Positions 46,403 to 55,812 of a stretch of DNA of 64,000 nucleotides are shown piece by piece. How positions within the stretch are numbered: position 1 is the first letter of the stretch; every line of letters begins with the position of its first letter. Where the stretch lies: NCBI RefSeq assembly GCF_034059295.1, contig NZ_CP139141.1, positions 2,649,001-2,713,000 of the forward strand, written 5' to 3'. The notes beneath the pieces were generated by a model. The model was not told where the DNA came from and did not search any database. It saw only the letters and a program-made list of their open reading frames with translations. The translations under genes and the position numbers were made by a program. Source of the stretch: Pseudomonas sp. HR96. Lineage in GTDB: Bacteria > Pseudomonadota > Gammaproteobacteria > Pseudomonadales > Pseudomonadaceae.

Positions 46403-47794
46403 ATGAACGCGCCTGAATACCTGAGCTTTCGCCTGCCTCTGACCATCCTCGGCACCGCACTGACCGCGGCCCTGTTGCTGGCCCCGCTGTTGACCACGGA
46501 GTCTGCGCTGGCGGCCGACGCCGCCGACCTCAAGACCACGCTCACGCCCATGGGCGCCGAGCGCGCCGGCAATGCCGACGGCAGCATCCCGGCCTGGACC
46601 GGCGGCCTGACCAAGGCTGACCCTGCTTTCAAGGATGGCGGCAAGCGCGGTGATCCGTTCGCCGCCGAGAAGCCGCTGTTCAGCATCACCGCGAAGAACC
46701 TCGGCCAGTACGCCGACAAGGTTACGCCGGGCATCCAGGCGATGCTGAAAAAGTACCCCGACACCTACCGCCTGGACGTCTACCCGACCCATCGCACCGC
46801 AGCGGCGCCCGCTTCGGTGTACGACGCCACCTTCGCCAATGCCAGCCGCACCCGCCTGGTCGACAGCTCCGCAGGGCCGATTCCCCAGGGGGGCGAGGGC
46901 GGCGTGCCCTTTCCGCTGGCCAAGGACGGCACCCAGGCCATCTGGAACCACCTGATGCGCTGGCGCGGGGCCTCGTGGCATGCCGACTTCACCCAATACC
47001 TGACCACCAGCGACGGCAAGCATGTGCTGACCAACGATTCGCGCGCCGACTACCAGATGCCCTGGTACCTCGCCGACAGCTCGAACAAGAGCGATGGCAC
47101 CTTCTGGAGCACCCGCATGATCAACGACGGTCCGCCCCTGCGTGCTGGCGAGGCGATCACCGGCCGCGAGAACGTCAACGCCGAAAACACCGGGGTGTGG
47201 ACCTACCTGCCAGGCCAGCGCCGCGTGCGCCGCTTGCCCAATGCCTGCTGCGACACGCCGACCCCGGCCACTGCTGGTGTCATGAGCTTCGATGAGCTCT
47301 ACGTGTTCAACGGCCGGGTCGACCGTTTCGACTGGAAGCTGGTGGGCAAGAAGGAAATGTACATTCCCTACAACGCCAACAAGGTCTTCACCGCCGCCAG
47401 CCCCACGGACCTGCTCGGCGAGCATCACCTGAACCCCGATGTGCTGCGCTGGGAGCTGCACCGCGTATGGGTGGTGGAGGCGACCCTGAAGGCCGGCAAG
47501 CGCCATGTCATGCCACGCAGCACCTATTACCTGGATGAAGACACCTGGGCCGCCGTGCTCGGCGAGCGCTACGACGCGCAGAACCAGCTGGCCAAGGTGC
47601 TCTGGACCACCCCGGTGGTGCTGCCCGATTTGCCCGGCGTGGTGACCGTCACCAACGGCTTCTACGATCTGCTCTCCGGCACCTGGTTCACCGGCGACAT
47701 CTTCGCCGGCAAGAACGAGCAGTACCGGGTCATGCAGGCCTACAAGGACTCGGTGTTCACCCCCGATGCCCTGGCCGGCGAAGGGGTACGCTGA
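46403..47794 (+). CDS. DUF1329 periplasmic/outer-membrane lipoprotein-like protein, copy 1
   Basis: 463 residues from ATG 46403, 17 bases after DUF1302. Signal peptide with LTAALLLAPLLTTESALAADA. Family hallmarks: TPMGAERAGNADGSIPAWTGG at ~45, YRLDVYPTHRTA, WTYLPGQRRVRRLPN, FDWKLVGKKEMYIPYN and YYLDEDTW. DUF1329 has a LolB-like fold and probably carries a hydrophobic molecule through the periplasm for the RND partner. A second copy is at 59379-60740. Confidence 0.9.
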   Translation: MNAPEYLSFRLPLTILGTALTAALLLAPLLTTESALAADAADLKTTLTPMGAERAGNADGSIPAWTGGLTKADPAFKDGGKRGDPFAAEKPLFSITAKNLGQYADKVTPGIQAMLKKYPDTYRLDVYPTHRTAAAPASVYDATFANASRTRLVDSSAGPIPQGGEGGVPFPLAKDGTQAIWNHLMRWRGASWHADFTQYLTTSDGKHVLTNDSRADYQMPWYLADSSNKSDGTFWSTRMINDGPPLRAGEAITGRENVNAENTGVWTYLPGQRRVRRLPNACCDTPTPATAGVMSFDELYVFNGRVDRFDWKLVGKKEMYIPYNANKVFTAASPTDLLGEHHLNPDVLRWELHRVWVVEATLKAGKRHVMPRSTYYLDEDTWAAVLGERYDAQNQLAKVLWTTPVVLPDLPGVVTVTNGFYDLLSGTWFTGDIFAGKNEQYRVMQAYKDSVFTPDALAGEGVR

Positions 47795-47795
47795 C

Positions 47796-48842
47796 ATGGG
47801 GCGCAGCGCATGGCTGGCCTTGTGTTTGACGCTGTCGAGCGCGCCGCTGCTGGCCGCGCCCGCCGCGGACGTGCTGGCCCAGCCCGCGGTGCAGTCGCCC
47901 CAGGCCCTGCACGCGGTGTTGCAGGCGATTGCCCGCAGCGGCGAGCGCCTGGTGGCCGTCGGCGAGCGCGGTAGCGTGCTGCTGTCCGACGACAATGGCG
48001 CCAGCTGGCGCCAGGTGGCGGTGCCGGTGAGCAGCACCCTGACCGCCGTGCAGTTCGTCGACGGCCAGGGCTGGGCCGTCGGCCACGCCGGCGCGGTGCT
48101 GCACAGCCGCGACAACGGCGAGCATTGGCAGCTGCAACTGGACGGCCGACGCATGGCCGCACTGGAGCTGGCGGCCGCCCAGGCGGGGCAGGACGAGCGT
48201 CGCCTGGCCGCTGCCCGCCAGGCGGTCAGCGATGGCGCCGACAAGCCGTTGCTGGCCTTGAGTTTCAGCAGTGCGAATCGGGGCCTGGTGGTGGGTGCCT
48301 ATGGCCTGGCCATGGCCACCGAGGACGGCGGCGCCCACTGGCAGTCCCTCGCCGGGAGGCTGCCCAACCCCCAGGGCCTGCACCTGTACGCCGTGGTGCA
48401 GGAGGGCGCGCGGGTCTATATCGCCGGCGAGCAGGGCCTGTTCCTGCGTTCGCTGGACGCCGGCGAGCACTTCGAGGCCGTGAGCACCGGCTATGAGGGC
48501 AGCTATTTCAGCCTCGCCCTGGCCGCCGACGGCAGCCTGGTGCTAGGCGGCTTGCGTGGCAAGTTGCTGCGCTCCACCGACCAGGGCCAGCGCTTCAGCA
48601 TGCTGGACAACCCCGTGCCGGTCTCGATCAACGCCCTGCAGCCCTCGGCTGCCGGCCTGTGGGTGGTCAACCAGGCGGGCGGGCTGCTGCAGGCGTCCGC
48701 CGACCTGGCGCACCTGACGCCCATGGCCCTGCCGCCCGGGCCGCCGCTGACGGCGGTGATCCAGGCAGCGGACGGCGCCCTGGTGGGCGTCGGTTTCGCC
48801 GGACCGGTGCGCCTGCGCACGCCCATCAACGCTGCGGAGTAA
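47796..48842 (+). CDS. YCF48/Hcf136-like beta-propeller protein, copy 1
   Basis: 348 residues; ATG 47796 is one base after the DUF1329 stop. Signal peptide LALCLTLSSAPLLAA. Repeats of the photosystem-II-stability/BNR type: GERGSVLLSDDNGASW, GHAGAVLHSRDNGEHWQ, GAYGLAMATEDGGAHW, GEQGLFLRSLDAGEHF, GGLRGKLLRSTDQGQRF. A periplasmic propeller found next to RND pumps of this kind; exact role unknown. It may act as an adaptor, as it is always paired here with the RND gene. Confidence 0.88.
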   Translation: MGRSAWLALCLTLSSAPLLAAPAADVLAQPAVQSPQALHAVLQAIARSGERLVAVGERGSVLLSDDNGASWRQVAVPVSSTLTAVQFVDGQGWAVGHAGAVLHSRDNGEHWQLQLDGRRMAALELAAAQAGQDERRLAAARQAVSDGADKPLLALSFSSANRGLVVGAYGLAMATEDGGAHWQSLAGRLPNPQGLHLYAVVQEGARVYIAGEQGLFLRSLDAGEHFEAVSTGYEGSYFSLALAADGSLVLGGLRGKLLRSTDQGQRFSMLDNPVPVSINALQPSAAGLWVVNQAGGLLQASADLAHLTPMALPPGPPLTAVIQAADGALVGVGFAGPVRLRTPINAAE

Positions 48843-48846
48843 CGCT

Positions 48847-51327
48847 ATGCATGTCGAACGTGAACCCGGTGCCGTGCCCGTCAGTGGCCGGCTGGCCGAT
48901 TTCGATCAGCGCTCAGGCTCGCTGCTCGAGCGCGCGCTGTTCAACCATCGGCGCACCGTGCTGCTGCTGTGCCTGCTGATGACCCTGCTGATGGGGTGGC
49001 AGGCCACGCGCCTGCAGCTCAATGCCAGCTTCGAGAAGATGATCCCCACCGGGCACCCCTTCATCGCCAACTACCTGGCTCATCGCCAGGAGCTGTCCGG
49101 GCTCGGCAATGCCCTGCGCATTGCCGTGATCAACACCCACGGCAGCATTTACGACGCCCATTACCTGCAGACGCTGCAGCGCCTCAACGATGCGGTCTAT
49201 CTGCTGCCGGGTGTCGACCGCGCCTACATGCGCTCGCTATGGACCCCGGCCACCCGCTGGGTGGGCGTGACCGAAGACGGCCTGGAAGGCGGCCCGGTGA
49301 TCCCCGACGGCTACGACGGCCAGGCCGCCAGCCTCGAGGCGCTGCGGCGCAACATCGAGCGCTCCAACGAGATCGGTCAGCTGGTGGCCTTCGATCAGCA
49401 ATCGAGCATCCTCTATGTGCCGTTGCTGGCGACCACGCCGGACGGCCAGCCGCTGGACTACAGCGCACTGTCCAGCCAGCTGGAAGCCTTGCGCAGCCAG
49501 TACCAGGACCCGGCCATCGAGATCCGCATCACCGGCTTTGCCAAGGTCATCGGCGACCTGATCCAGGGCCTGCGGCAGATTCTGCTGTTCTTCGCCGCCG
49601 CCATCGCCATCACCGCCATCGTGCTGTACGGCTACACCCGCTGCCTGCGCAGCACCCTGCTGGTGATGAGCTGTTCGCTGGTGGCGGTGGTCTGGCAGCT
49701 GGGCCTGCTGCCGCTGCTGGGGTTCGAGCTGGACCCCTATTCGGTGCTGGTGCCGTTCCTGATCTTCGCCATCGGCATGAGCCACGGCGCGCAGAAAATG
49801 AACGGCATCATGCAGGACATCGGCCGTGGCACGCACCGCCTGGTGGCAGCACGCTTGACCTTCCGCCGGCTGTTCCTCGCCGGGCTGACCGCCTTGCTCT
49901 GTGACGCGGTGGGCTTTGCCGTGCTGATGATGATCAAGATCCAGGTCATCCAGGACCTCGCGCTGATCGCCAGCATCGGCGTGGCGGTGCTGATCTTCAC
50001 CAACCTGATCCTGCTGCCGGTGCTGCTGTCCTACCTGGGGGTCAGCCCGCAGGCGGCCCGGCGCAGCCTGCGCGGCGAGCAGGCCGAGGCGGCGGGGCAG
50101 GCGCGGCACCCGGCCTGGCGCTTTCTCGACCTGTTCACCCAGCCACGCTGGGCGGCACTGTGCGTGGCGATGGCCGGGCTGCTGGCGGTGGGCGGCTACC
50201 TGGTCAGCCAGCACCTCAAGGTCGGCGACCTCGACGCCGGGGCGCCGGAGCTGCGCGCCGACTCGCGCTACAACCAGGACAACGCCTACCTGACCCGGCA
50301 CTATGGCGCCAGCAGCGACGTGTTCGCGGTGATGGTCAAGACGCCGCCCGGCACCTGCTCCAACTACGCGACACTGCAGCGCGTGGACAACCTTGACTGG
50401 CAGCTGCGCAGCCTGCCCGGGGTCGATTCGACCAACTCCCTGGCGCTGCTCAACCGCCGGGTGCTGGTGGGGCTGTCCGAAGGCAACCCCAAGTGGTACG
50501 AGCTGCTGAACAATCAGGCGACCCTCAACATGGTCACCGCCGGCGCGCCGCGTGGCCTGTACAACGAGGACTGCAGCCTGCTGACGCTGTATGCCTACCT
50601 CACCGACCACAAGGCCGACACCCTGGAGCGGGTGGTCGCCAACGTGCAGGCGTTCGCCCGCGACAACGACAGCGAGCAGGCGCAGTTTCTCCTCGCCGCC
50701 GGCAGCTCGGGCATCGAGGCGGCGACCAATATCGTGGTCAAGCAGGCCAGCCATGAAATGCTCTGGTGGGTCTACGGCGCGGTCTGCCTGCTGTGCCTGG
50801 TGACCTTTCGTAGCTGGCGCGCGGTGCTCTGCGCAGTGCTGCCGCTGATGCTCACCTCGATGCTGTGCGAGGCGCTGATGGTCGCGCTCGGCATCGGCGT
50901 CAAGGTCGCGACCCTGCCGGTGATCGCCCTGGGCGTGGGCATCGGCGTGGACTATGCCTTGTATGTGATGAGCATCGTGCTGGCCGAAATGCGCCGTGGC
51001 TCGAGCCTGTCCCAGGCCTACTACCGCGCCCTGCAATTCACCGGCAAGGTGGTGATGCTGACCGGCATCACCCTGGCCATCGGCGTCGGCACCTGGGTGT
51101 TTTCGCCCATCAAGTTCCAGGCGGACATGGGCATCCTGCTGGCCTTCATGTTCATCTGGAACATGGTCGGCGCCCTGATGCTGCTGCCGGCACTGGCGTA
51201 TTTCCTCCTGCCTGGGCAGCGGCCCGTGGCCCAGGCGCCGGTGCCGGTCGCGTCAGTGGCGCAACCGCCGCAGCACGCAGCGGTGTTCAAGCGGCGTGCC
51301 GCGTTGGAGGTGCGTCATGGTCTCTGA
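48847..51327 (+). CDS. RND/MMPL-family inner-membrane transporter
   Basis: 826 residues. One transmembrane helix near 40-55, a periplasmic loop with NASFEKMIPTGHPFI, a block of TM helices at ~235-400, a second loop, and a second TM block at ~640-800 with GVGIGVDYALYVMSIVLAEMRRG. The GxxxDY in the second TM block is the proton-relay region of MMPL/RND transporters. Single-gene MMPL type rather than an AcrB/TolC system. With DUF1302, DUF1329 and YCF48 it forms an envelope transport set for a hydrophobic compound. Overlaps the next gene by 11 bases. Confidence 0.9.
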   Translation: MHVEREPGAVPVSGRLADFDQRSGSLLERALFNHRRTVLLLCLLMTLLMGWQATRLQLNASFEKMIPTGHPFIANYLAHRQELSGLGNALRIAVINTHGSIYDAHYLQTLQRLNDAVYLLPGVDRAYMRSLWTPATRWVGVTEDGLEGGPVIPDGYDGQAASLEALRRNIERSNEIGQLVAFDQQSSILYVPLLATTPDGQPLDYSALSSQLEALRSQYQDPAIEIRITGFAKVIGDLIQGLRQILLFFAAAIAITAIVLYGYTRCLRSTLLVMSCSLVAVVWQLGLLPLLGFELDPYSVLVPFLIFAIGMSHGAQKMNGIMQDIGRGTHRLVAARLTFRRLFLAGLTALLCDAVGFAVLMMIKIQVIQDLALIASIGVAVLIFTNLILLPVLLSYLGVSPQAARRSLRGEQAEAAGQARHPAWRFLDLFTQPRWAALCVAMAGLLAVGGYLVSQHLKVGDLDAGAPELRADSRYNQDNAYLTRHYGASSDVFAVMVKTPPGTCSNYATLQRVDNLDWQLRSLPGVDSTNSLALLNRRVLVGLSEGNPKWYELLNNQATLNMVTAGAPRGLYNEDCSLLTLYAYLTDHKADTLERVVANVQAFARDNDSEQAQFLLAAGSSGIEAATNIVVKQASHEMLWWVYGAVCLLCLVTFRSWRAVLCAVLPLMLTSMLCEALMVALGIGVKVATLPVIALGVGIGVDYALYVMSIVLAEMRRGSSLSQAYYRALQFTGKVVMLTGITLAIGVGTWVFSPIKFQADMGILLAFMFIWNMVGALMLLPALAYFLLPGQRPVAQAPVPVASVAQPPQHAAVFKRRAALEVRHGL

Positions 51328-52510
51328 ACACGCCCAGGCGGGCGGGCGCCAGTCGGCGTTGCTGTTGCTCGGCAGTTGCCTGCCGGTGCTCGGCGCGGTG
51401 CTGTTGGCGCCGGTGCTGCCGCGCATGCAGGCGCACTTCGCCGACAGCCCCGGGGCCAGCGTGCTGGTGCCGGTGGCGCTGACCCTGCCGGCCCTGGTGA
51501 TCGCGCTCCTGGCGCCTCTGGCCGGGTGGATCGCCGATCGCATCGGGCGCAAGCCGTTGCTGCTGCTGGCGATGCTGGTATACGCCCTGTGCGGGACCCT
51601 GCCGCTGTGGCTCGATTCGCTGCCTGCCATCGTCCTCAGCCGTGCCGGGATCGGCGTGGCGGAAGCGGCGATCATGACCTGCTGCACCACGCTGATGGGC
51701 GACTACTACAGCGGCGCACGGCGCGAACGGCTGTTCGCCCTGCAGATGGTCGTCACCTCGCTCTCGGCCGCACTGTTCATGGCCGTCGGCGGCCTGCTGG
51801 GCGAGAGCAGCTGGCGCACGCCTTTCGGGTTGTATGCCCTGGGGCTGCTGTTCCTGCCCTTGATGGCGCGCTGGCTCTGGGAGCCATCGGTACGCCAGGC
51901 GGCCCGGCCGCAGCCAGCCGCCATGCCCTGGCGCCGGCTGCTGGCGCTGCTGGGCCTGGCGCTGCTGGCCGGCTTGAGCCTGTTCATCGTGCCGGTGCAG
52001 GCCGGCTACCTGCTCGACCTGCTGGGGGTCGATGGGCCGCAGCAGATCGGCATGACCATGGGCGGCAACCAGCTGGGCGTAGTGCTCGGTGCCTTGAGCT
52101 TTCGCTGGATCGGCCGCGCGCGGCCAGGTTGGCTCTTGCTGCTGGCGTTCGCCCTGGCCGGCAGCGGCGGCCTGCTGATGGCCGGCGCCGCCAGCCATGC
52201 CGGGGTGTCCCTGGCGGTGTTCATCAACGGCCTGGGCATTGGCCTGATGTTGCCGACGCTGATCACGCGAATCATGGCGCTGGTGGATTTCAGCCAGCGC
52301 GGGCGCGCCAGCGGCCTGTTCACGGCGGCGATTTTCGCCGGCGAGTTCGCCAGCCCGCTGGTCGTACTGAGCCTCACCGCAGGCGTCAGCTCGGCCTTGC
52401 CCACCGCCCTGGCGCTGATCGGTGCACTGCAATGGCTGGTGGCCCTGGGCTGCCTGCGCCTGCCCAACCTCGTCGTCGGCCCTGGCACCCGCCTGGGCGA
52501 CGGTCACTGA
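51317..52510 (+). CDS. MFS transporter, drug:H+ antiporter-like
   Basis: 397 residues from ATG 51317 with GGAGG 6 bases upstream. About 12 hydrophobic segments; MFS motif A as GWIADRIGRKPLLL at ~65. Cytoplasmic-membrane transporter; the position inside the catabolic run suggests uptake of the substrate or export of a toxic intermediate. Overlaps the RND stop. Confidence 0.9.
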   Translation: MVSEHAQAGGRQSALLLLGSCLPVLGAVLLAPVLPRMQAHFADSPGASVLVPVALTLPALVIALLAPLAGWIADRIGRKPLLLLAMLVYALCGTLPLWLDSLPAIVLSRAGIGVAEAAIMTCCTTLMGDYYSGARRERLFALQMVVTSLSAALFMAVGGLLGESSWRTPFGLYALGLLFLPLMARWLWEPSVRQAARPQPAAMPWRRLLALLGLALLAGLSLFIVPVQAGYLLDLLGVDGPQQIGMTMGGNQLGVVLGALSFRWIGRARPGWLLLLAFALAGSGGLLMAGAASHAGVSLAVFINGLGIGLMLPTLITRIMALVDFSQRGRASGLFTAAIFAGEFASPLVVLSLTAGVSSALPTALALIGALQWLVALGCLRLPNLVVGPGTRLGDGH

Positions 52511-52523
52511 CAAGGACTCTTTC

Positions 52524-53087
52524 ATGCATTCACTGCCTGGCTTCAAACGCGTCGTCACCGGCCACTCGGCCCAGGGCCGCAGCCTGATCGTACACCGCGC
52601 CGCGGCGCCCAATACCTTCGCCTTGCAGGCGGTACCGGGCACGCTGTTTCACGAAATCTGGAACACCGATGCCAGCCCGGCGCCGATCGACAACGGCGCG
52701 GACCCCACCGCCCGTGCCCTGTGCCTGAGCCCGGCGGCGCTGGGCAGCCTAATTCGTGTGGTGGACATTCCGCCCGACAGCGTGCAGAACCACATCAGCG
52801 CCGAAGACGCTGCGGCTGCCTTCGCCGAGATCGGCCAGGCCCAGGCCGGCACCGGCCATGCCGATTCCCGGCACAAGCTGATGCACCGCACCGAGACCGT
52901 CGACTACGGCATCGTCACCGAGGGCGAGGTGTGGCTGGTGCTGGACGATGACGAGGTGCAGCTGGGCCGCGGCGACATCGTCGTGCAGCGCGGCACCAAC
53001 CACGCCTGGAGCAACCGCACCGAGCAGATGGCGCGCATGGTCTTCATCCTCCTCGACGGCCGCTTCGCCGCGCAGGTGCAGCCATGA
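52524..53087 (+). CDS. Cupin-domain protein
   Basis: 187 residues. Single cupin barrel: motif 1 region RHKLMHRTETVDYGIVTEGEVWLVLDD at ~115 and motif 2 GDIVVQRGTNHAWSNRT at ~150. Only part of the usual metal set is present (one clear His and a Glu in motif 1, one His in motif 2), so catalysis is uncertain. Overlaps the FAH-family gene as ATGA, implying joint function. It could be a non-haem isomerase/dioxygenase or a binding protein. Confidence 0.82.
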   Translation: MHSLPGFKRVVTGHSAQGRSLIVHRAAAPNTFALQAVPGTLFHEIWNTDASPAPIDNGADPTARALCLSPAALGSLIRVVDIPPDSVQNHISAEDAAAAFAEIGQAQAGTGHADSRHKLMHRTETVDYGIVTEGEVWLVLDDDEVQLGRGDIVVQRGTNHAWSNRTEQMARMVFILLDGRFAAQVQP

Positions 53088-54061
53088 AGCTGGCGACGCT
53101 GCGCGACGGCAGCCGCGACGGTCAACTGCTAGTGGTCTCGCGCGACCTCGCTCGCGCGCTGCCGGCGCCCATCACCACCCTGCAGGCGGCCCTGGACGAC
53201 TGGCCGCAGGCCGAGCCCCGCTTGCGCGAATGCTTCGACGCCCTGCAGGCCGGCACGGCCGCCGGCAGCTTTGCCTTCGACCCGCAGCAGGCCATGGCGC
53301 CGCTGCCTCGGGCCTATCAGTGGTGCGACGGCTCGGCCTTTCTCAACCACGGCACGCTGATGCAGCGGGCCTTCAACCTGGCGCCCATCGAAGGGGTCGA
53401 GCACACCCCGTTGATGTATCAAGGCGCGGGCGATGATTTTCTCGGACCCTGCGAGGACATCCGCCTGCCCAGCGCCGCCCAGGGCATCGATTTCGAGGGC
53501 GAGTTCGCCGTGGTGGTCGACGACGTGCCGCTGGGCTGTTCGGCGCAGCAGGCCCTGGGGCACATCAAGCTGCTGGTGCAGGTCAACGACGTCAGCCTGC
53601 GCGCACTGGCGCCGCGGGAAATGCGCACCGGCTTCGGCTTTCTCCAGGCCAAGCCCTCGTCGGCCTTCGCCCCGGTGGCGGTGACCCCGGACGAACTCGG
53701 GCCGGCCTGGCGCGACGGGCGCGTGCACCTGGCTTTGCATATCCAGCGCAACGGCCAGTGGTTCGGCCACCCCGACGGTGGTGAGATGAATTTCGGCTTT
53801 GGCGAGCTGATCGCTCACGCCGCGCTGACCCGGCGCCTGGGGGCCGGCACCCTGGTGGGCTCGGGCACGGTGTCCAATGCCCAGCGCAGCGCCGGTTCGG
53901 CCTGCATCGCCGAGCGCCGCGCCATCGAGACCCTCGACCACGGCGCGCCGCGCACCGAGTTCCTGCAGTTCGGCGAGCGGCTGCGCATGGAAGTGTTCGG
54001 CGCCGACCGGCAATCGCTGTTCGGCGCCATCGATCAACGCGTGGTGCAGGCCAATGGCTAA
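53084..54061 (+). CDS. Fumarylacetoacetate hydrolase-family enzyme
   Basis: 325 residues. FAH-family metal ligands are visible as DFEGEFAVVVDD (E-x-E, ~140) and VNDVSLR (~170), with a C-terminal GAGTLVGSGTVSN.Q motif. N-terminal cap of ~90 residues. The family cleaves a C-C bond of a beta-diketo acid (fumarylacetoacetate, fumarylpyruvate, acylpyruvates). It would act late in the pathway, releasing pyruvate- or acetoacetate-like products after ring cleavage. Confidence 0.9.
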   Translation: MKLATLRDGSRDGQLLVVSRDLARALPAPITTLQAALDDWPQAEPRLRECFDALQAGTAAGSFAFDPQQAMAPLPRAYQWCDGSAFLNHGTLMQRAFNLAPIEGVEHTPLMYQGAGDDFLGPCEDIRLPSAAQGIDFEGEFAVVVDDVPLGCSAQQALGHIKLLVQVNDVSLRALAPREMRTGFGFLQAKPSSAFAPVAVTPDELGPAWRDGRVHLALHIQRNGQWFGHPDGGEMNFGFGELIAHAALTRRLGAGTLVGSGTVSNAQRSAGSACIAERRAIETLDHGAPRTEFLQFGERLRMEVFGADRQSLFGAIDQRVVQANG

Positions 54062-54070
54062 GGGGCGCCC

Positions 54071-55030
54071 ATGCGAGTATTGATCACCGGCGCCAACGGC
54101 TTCGTCGGCCGCCAGCTGGTCCAGCAGCTGCTGGAGCAGGGGCAGTTGCGCGACCGCCCGATCACGGCGCTGCTGTTGCTGGACACCCGCTTCGACGAGC
54201 TGCCCGCAGACCCGCGCCTGCGCCTGCATGTCGGCAGTCTCGGCGAGCCTGCACTGCTGCGCCGGGTGCTGGCCGACGGCATCGACGTGGTGTTTCATCT
54301 GGTCAGCGTGCCGGGTGGCCAGGCGGAGCAGGATTACCCGCTGGGCTACCAGGTCAACCTGATCGCCAGCCTGGAGCTGCTCGACCAACTGCGCCAGCAG
54401 GCGCGCCCGCCGGTGCTCGTCTATGCCAGCAGCGTGGCGGTGTACGGCGCCGACCTGCCGCTGCGCATGAACGAGGCCGCGCCGCCCCGACCCCAACTGT
54501 CCTACGGCGCGCACAAGCTGATGGTCGAGACGCTGCTCTGCGACCTGGCCCGGCGCGCGGACGTCGACGGCCGCGCCCTGCGCCTGCCCGGCATCGTCGC
54601 CCGACCGCGCCAGGCCAATGGCCTGCGCTCGGCGTTCATGAGCGACCTGCTGCATGCCTATGCCGCTGGCCAGTCCTACACCTGCCCGGTGGATGAGCAG
54701 GCCACCGCCTGGTGGATGTCGGCGCGCTGCTGCGTCAATAACCTGATCCATGCCGCCGAGTTGCGCGGGCTGGCGGCCGACACCGAGCGGGTCTGGCAGC
54801 TGCCGGTGCTGCAGCTGTCCATGGCGCAGGTCCTCGACGCGCTGGCCAACCGCTTCGGTGACGCGGCGCGGGCGGCGATCGGATTTGCCCCCGACGCGCA
54901 GCTGCAAACCCTGTTCGCCAGCCTGCCGCCCCTGCGCACCCCGCGCGCCCGCGCCCAAGGTTTCTGCCATGACGGCAGCGCCGCGAACCTGGTGCGCAAT
55001 GCCCTCGAACCTGTAAGGAGATGCCTGTGA
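54071..55030 (+). CDS. Extended SDR, NAD-dependent epimerase/dehydratase (DenD-like)
   Basis: 319 residues. Rossmann motif GANGFVGRQL at ~7, DTRFDEL for the adenosine site, Ser-Tyr-Lys triad in YASSVAVYG and YGAHK (~150). Overall resembles the D-erythronate dehydrogenase-like branch. Probably oxidises a hydroxyl on an intermediate. It overlaps the following cyclase-family gene by 10 bases and starts 9 bases after the FAH gene. Confidence 0.87.
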   Translation: MRVLITGANGFVGRQLVQQLLEQGQLRDRPITALLLLDTRFDELPADPRLRLHVGSLGEPALLRRVLADGIDVVFHLVSVPGGQAEQDYPLGYQVNLIASLELLDQLRQQARPPVLVYASSVAVYGADLPLRMNEAAPPRPQLSYGAHKLMVETLLCDLARRADVDGRALRLPGIVARPRQANGLRSAFMSDLLHAYAAGQSYTCPVDEQATAWWMSARCCVNNLIHAAELRGLAADTERVWQLPVLQLSMAQVLDALANRFGDAARAAIGFAPDAQLQTLFASLPPLRTPRARAQGFCHDGSAANLVRNALEPVRRCL

Positions 55031-55812
55031 CTTCAAGCCAACGTCGCCTGGTCGACCTCTCGGTGACCCTCGACAATAACCCCTACACCGATCCGCCGCC
55101 GCTGCTGCCGCGCATCGACTACATGGACCACCAACAGGGCTGGCCGGAAATGGCCGCCATGTTCCCCGGCCTGGCGCTGGCGCAGATGCCGGGGCAGGAG
55201 GCCTGGGCAGCCGAGCGCCTGCAGATCACCACCCACAGCGGCACCCACATGGACGCACCCTGGCATTACGCATCCACCACCGACGGCGGCCAGCCGGCCT
55301 GGGGCATCGACGAGATGCCGCTGGAGTGGTGCCTGCAGGCCGGGGTCAAACTCGACTTCCGCCAGTTGCCTGACGGTCACGTGGTCAGCGCGCAAGAGGT
55401 CGAGGCCGAGTTGCAGCGCATCGGCCACGCGTTGCAGCCGCTGGACATCGTGCTGGTCAACACCCGCGCCGGCGCCTTGTTCGGCCAGCCCGGCTATCTG
55501 GAGGCGGGGGTCGGCATGGGCCGCGAGGCCACCCTGTACCTGCTCGAGCGCGGGGTGCGGGTGGTCGGCACCGATGCCTGGAGCTGGGACGCACCCTTCA
55601 AGTACACCCGCGAGCGCTTCGCGCAAAGCGGCGATGCCTCGCTCATCTGGGAAGGGCACAAGGCTGGCCGCGACATCGGTTACGGGCAGATGGAAAAGCT
55701 CGCCAACCTGGAGCAACTGCCCGCCCACGGTTTTCAGGTGTCGTGCTTCCCGTACAAGATCAAGCGCGCCTCGGCGGGGTTCGTGCGCGCGGTGGCGATT
55801 TTCATGGAGTGA
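55021..55812 (+). CDS. Cyclase-family metal hydrolase (kynurenine formamidase / isatin hydrolase-like)
   Basis: 263 residues. Signature HSGTHMDAPWHY at ~77 (HxGTHxDxPxH), binding Mn or Zn, plus LVDLSVTLDNNP at the N terminus and TDAWSWDAP at ~185. Family members hydrolyse N-formylkynurenine, isatin and related amides or lactams, and some act on lactones. The presence of an amide-type hydrolase alongside the amidohydrolase supports an N-containing substrate. Ends convergently with an 11-base overlap on the DUF2817 gene. Confidence 0.88.
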   Translation: MPVTSSQRRLVDLSVTLDNNPYTDPPPLLPRIDYMDHQQGWPEMAAMFPGLALAQMPGQEAWAAERLQITTHSGTHMDAPWHYASTTDGGQPAWGIDEMPLEWCLQAGVKLDFRQLPDGHVVSAQEVEAELQRIGHALQPLDIVLVNTRAGALFGQPGYLEAGVGMGREATLYLLERGVRVVGTDAWSWDAPFKYTRERFAQSGDASLIWEGHKAGRDIGYGQMEKLANLEQLPAHGFQVSCFPYKIKRASAGFVRAVAIFME